The position numbers were made by a program, and so were the translations under genes. 64,000 bases of DNA, taken from NCBI GenBank assembly GCA_027946365.1, contig JAPEUQ010000004.1, positions 1,860,001 to 1,924,000 of the forward strand, read 5' to 3'. This stretch comes from Kalmusia sp. IMI 367209 (taxonomy: Eukaryota > Ascomycota > Dothideomycetes > Pleosporales > Didymosphaeriaceae). The notes under the pieces were generated by a model. It had not been told where the DNA came from. It made no database searches and worked only from the letters and a program-made list of their open reading frames with translations. Position 1 is the first letter of the stretch. Each line of letters starts with the position of its first letter. Of this stretch, positions 61,290 to 64,000 are shown in pieces.

Positions 61290-63426
61290 TCATGATTCGT
61301 AAGAAAACCGCCGCCGCGACGTGTCTGTCGATCCCTCGAGAGGAGAGATAGGAGAAAGAAGCGTGTCATCCGCCTCCAACGAACTGCCGTCTCGCGGCGA
61401 ACGACGCGGTAGTGGCTGGAAGAACGTGTCGTTTGCTTCTAGGCTCGCTCCGTCCCGGGCTCGCGGTGTCAAGGGCGTCACTGGAGATACGGGCAGCCTC
61501 CTGTTCACCATTGCGACATCTGATGCCGTCACGGGTGCCAGTCTGCGCGGCGCTTCTTCTGACCTGGGCGACACGTCTGGTGTTCCATTCGGATCGACTC
61601 CGTTGTATCTCGCCTCGCGTACCATCATCGTCTCTTTCTCTGAAAGCTGGCGTCCACCAGCTTCCGTCGGGGCAGGAGCATCACCTTCCATTTCGAAAAT
61701 TTGTCGCTCCGTGTTCTCCGCTTCGACTAGACTCGGCATTCCGAATGTAGTAGGAGAGTCCGCGTCCTCGACTTTTGCGTCCGCCCGATGTTTTGAATCT
61801 GCCGGTAATTCGGCCTTGGGAAAGACATTTGTCCCCTCCTCGCCGTCTTTCACAGGCGAATTCGGAGGTTCTTCTTTCTCGCTTGATGACTCCTTTGCGG
61901 CAGCCGCAGTCTGCGCCGCATAATCTGCCTTAGCCTTCTCATCCTTTTGTTTCTGTCGTCTTCGCCGATAAAGTACCAAAAATGCACCCACGATGATGAT
62001 CACAAGAGCAAAGCCCGCACCAAGCGCGATTCCGATTATGGCTCCGGTCGAAAGACGGCCTGATTTGTTTCGTTCACCAGTATATTGCGGTGAGATTATT
62101 GGAATGATATTTTTGCCCTCGTCGAACACCCAGTTGCATGCAGAGATAGAGAAGTTTTGACGCTCCCAATCTACAATCAGATACGACTCCTGTAGAAAGG
62201 TCCTCCCAAGAACGTATTGATTTTCTTTCGTAGCACGCCTGATGGGAAAATAGTTTGTCACGTTCGTCAGGCCTTTGTAAGGCGGGCTAGCTTGTAAGTC
62301 GAATGCGCTGTACGGCAGCGTGATATTGACAGTTGCATTTGTTGAGTATTTCTGTCCCAAAAGGAAGGTGACAGAAGGATTCTCTGCGACAAGCCTATCG
62401 TGGAGTTGATCATCAACAAGATAAAGGCCTGTGATGTTGTCGTACTGCAGGCCAAAAGCGTCCTCAAAAGCTTCGCATACTTCGACAGGTAGCCAGAGCT
62501 CGGCTACGGTGGAATCAATGTACATGGAGAAGGCGTTGCGGTTGAGAAGGTTGATGTCTGACTTGGTGGAGCTGCTTGCTGTTATGTCGACGATGCCCAC
62601 CACATGTCCCTCTCGTTGTCCGGCGCGAAAGTCCAGGTTAGATCGTTTTCTATGAAGCGCGAAGCATCATAGCCACCGAGGGTGAGGCTTCCCAGCACAG
62701 GGGCCCCATCTAACAGAATTAGCATAAGCCCAGACCAAGAGGAATAGAGTACATACGATATTGAGCGCCCGCTGTGTACCCAAATGATAGGCTTGGTATA
62801 TGTTTTTGATCGAAGAGAAATGACATGTAGCTCGGCGAGGGATCGGTGAAGTTGGTGAAGTTGGTCGGCTTTGGATTAACGCCAAAGTGACCGAGCCAGA
62901 AGTCGCTTGTAATGACGGTGCCGACGGTCGTGTTCGCCAGCGTCGGGCCCTCTTCACCCGGCAGACCCAAGCCCACCGTGTCCCAGCCGTACTGCCCATT
63001 GCCTGTGAGCTCGAGATTCTTCTCGATCCACAATTGGTAGAATCCGTTGAAATCCCACGTAGAGGACGCGGACGTGTTGTATGTCCAACCGCGGCCCTCG
63101 TAGCAAGCTGAATCCTGCTTCTCCACAGTTGCATTGGAGGTCGGGTCGGTTTCGTTGCGGATACAGGCACGCTTGTTGACAACCCACGTCTGCTGACTGG
63201 CGGTCGAAACGAAGACGTGGACGGGCTGGTACGGCGTGCCGACGCGCAGACTGAAAGTGTTCCATTTGCCGTCAATTCCCTCCCAGTTCTGGTCGGGCGC
63301 GACAGACACCGGGGCGGGCAGGTTCTTGTTATCGGCGAGGCATGGCGTGAGCAGTGTCGCGGCGAGCAGGCAGAGCTGGGCGCATCGGGCGCGTCCGCGA
63401 TGTCGCTGGGGGACGAAAGCGACCAT
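61290..63426 (-). CDS. Membrane-anchored aspartic-protease-like protein, first catalytic Asp lost
   Basis: Exon 1 is 63426-62757 and exon 2 is 62709-61290, with a 47-base intron. One base must be added near 62605 (ERDM then VVGIVDITA) to join the two halves, giving 696 residues. Start: ATG at 63426, giving a basic start then the signal sequence AQLCLLAATLLTPCLA; an in-frame ATG at 63483 is possible. It has a pepsin-like fold: PAPVSVAPDQNWEGIDGKWN opens the domain, but the first catalytic motif is STAS (in VFVSTASQQTWVV, near residue 74) where pepsins have DTGS. The second keeps Asp as IDSTVAELWLP. Then come LGRTFLQESYLIVDWERQNF, a membrane segment IGIALGAGFALVIIIVGAFL near 445-470, a basic stop RRRRQKQKDEK and a 200-residue disordered tail. 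It is probably a catalytically dead surface protein with a sensor or adhesion role. Confidence 0.85.
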
Positions 63427-64000
63427 GGTGTTGACTAAGCGCCGCGTGCTGGCGATACGGAAGCCACTCAGCCACGGCAGCAATGGCGAGCATCACCACC
63501 TCCACATCGCGCTGCCGCAGAGCTCGAGCGTGGAGGATGAGAAGACAGAGCAGGAGCAGCCAGCTCAGGCAACGAGAAGGGTCCGGCTGGTGTTGAGCCA
63601 GATTGCGACCGGGATGTCAAATGCCCAGCCGAGCCTCTAGCCAGCGGCCCAGGCGGATATTGCTAACGAAGTTTGTCCCTCTTGTCAGACGCTGGGACGA
63701 TCCACCCTCAGCCGCCTGGCGTAGCCGCGTATTCAATGTTGCACCCATTGCACACTACCACTTGCCGGCGTCAAGGGACCACTGTCAAAGGCTGCCCTCT
63801 GCTGTCTGCTCCCTTGGGGCAACTCGGACACCCCGCAGCAGAGACCAGGACGTGTGCTCTAGCTGCCCTCTGGCGGCGTCGCCCAGCGTCACTTTCATCC
63901 GGCACTTTTCCCGCCATATATGAGAGTATGTATCTAGGCGCGGCGTCGCCATGTTACCCATCCGCTGCATCCGCTTGATCCAGACGCCCTCATCACATGC
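63427..64000. other. Upstream flank of the protease-like gene
   Basis: Promoter side and right edge of the window. No gene is supported. Confidence 0.4.

Overview
The window is nuclear DNA of a filamentous ascomycete, most likely a dothideomycete and possibly of the order Pleosporales. The evidence is short GT-AG introns (about 45-60 bases, with some GC-AG), fungal versions of housekeeping genes (eIF3i, C1-THF synthase, neutral trehalase, a Slt2-type MAP kinase), fungal-only families (C2H2 plus fungal transcription-factor domain, an NB-ARC NLR relic) and one A+T-rich island with the look of repeat-induced point mutation (RIP). The species assignment is inference.

Layout. 1-9 kb is dense: a partial Pmu1-like phosphatase (-), TIF34/eIF3i (-), an SH3-containing fungal protein (+) and the trifunctional C1-tetrahydrofolate synthase (+). 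9-18.2 kb holds a putative secreted or anchored protein (+), MBF1 (-), neutral trehalase (-) and a small hypothetical gene (-). 18.2-33 kb is gene-poor: one clear F-box gene at 24.3 kb, a few doubtful small reading frames, and a 7.7 kb gene-free stretch with microsatellites. 33-36.5 kb carries a 962-residue C2H2 transcription factor (+). 39-45 kb carries a 1335-residue zinc-finger protein of unknown function and, beside it, an NLR (NB-ARC) pseudogene. 45.9-51.1 kb is one gene for a 1729-residue, largely disordered protein. 52.9-56.5 kb is a complete DNA transposon with 121-base terminal inverted repeats and a 9-base target duplication, its interior mutated to nearly pure A/T. 57-63.4 kb carries an epimerase-like SDR (+), the cell-wall-integrity MAP kinase (-) and a membrane-anchored aspartic-protease-like protein that lacks its first catalytic Asp (-).

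Exon structures were worked out by hand from splice signals and family similarity. For each gene said to be intact, the exon lengths sum to a multiple of three. Five conserved genes cannot be read without a one-base correction, and a doubtful sixth frame shows the same defect. Most of these sites are in short homopolymers. This pattern suggests consensus indel errors in the sequence rather than real gene death, but that cannot be settled here.

The most biologically unusual items are the transposon whose inverted repeats are themselves hairpins, the zinc-finger/unknown-domain gene next to a nonsense-riddled NLR, the pseudoprotease receptor-like protein behind the MAP kinase, and three GC-AG introns and two very small exons in conserved genes. 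No operons are expected; the genes appear to be separate transcription units.
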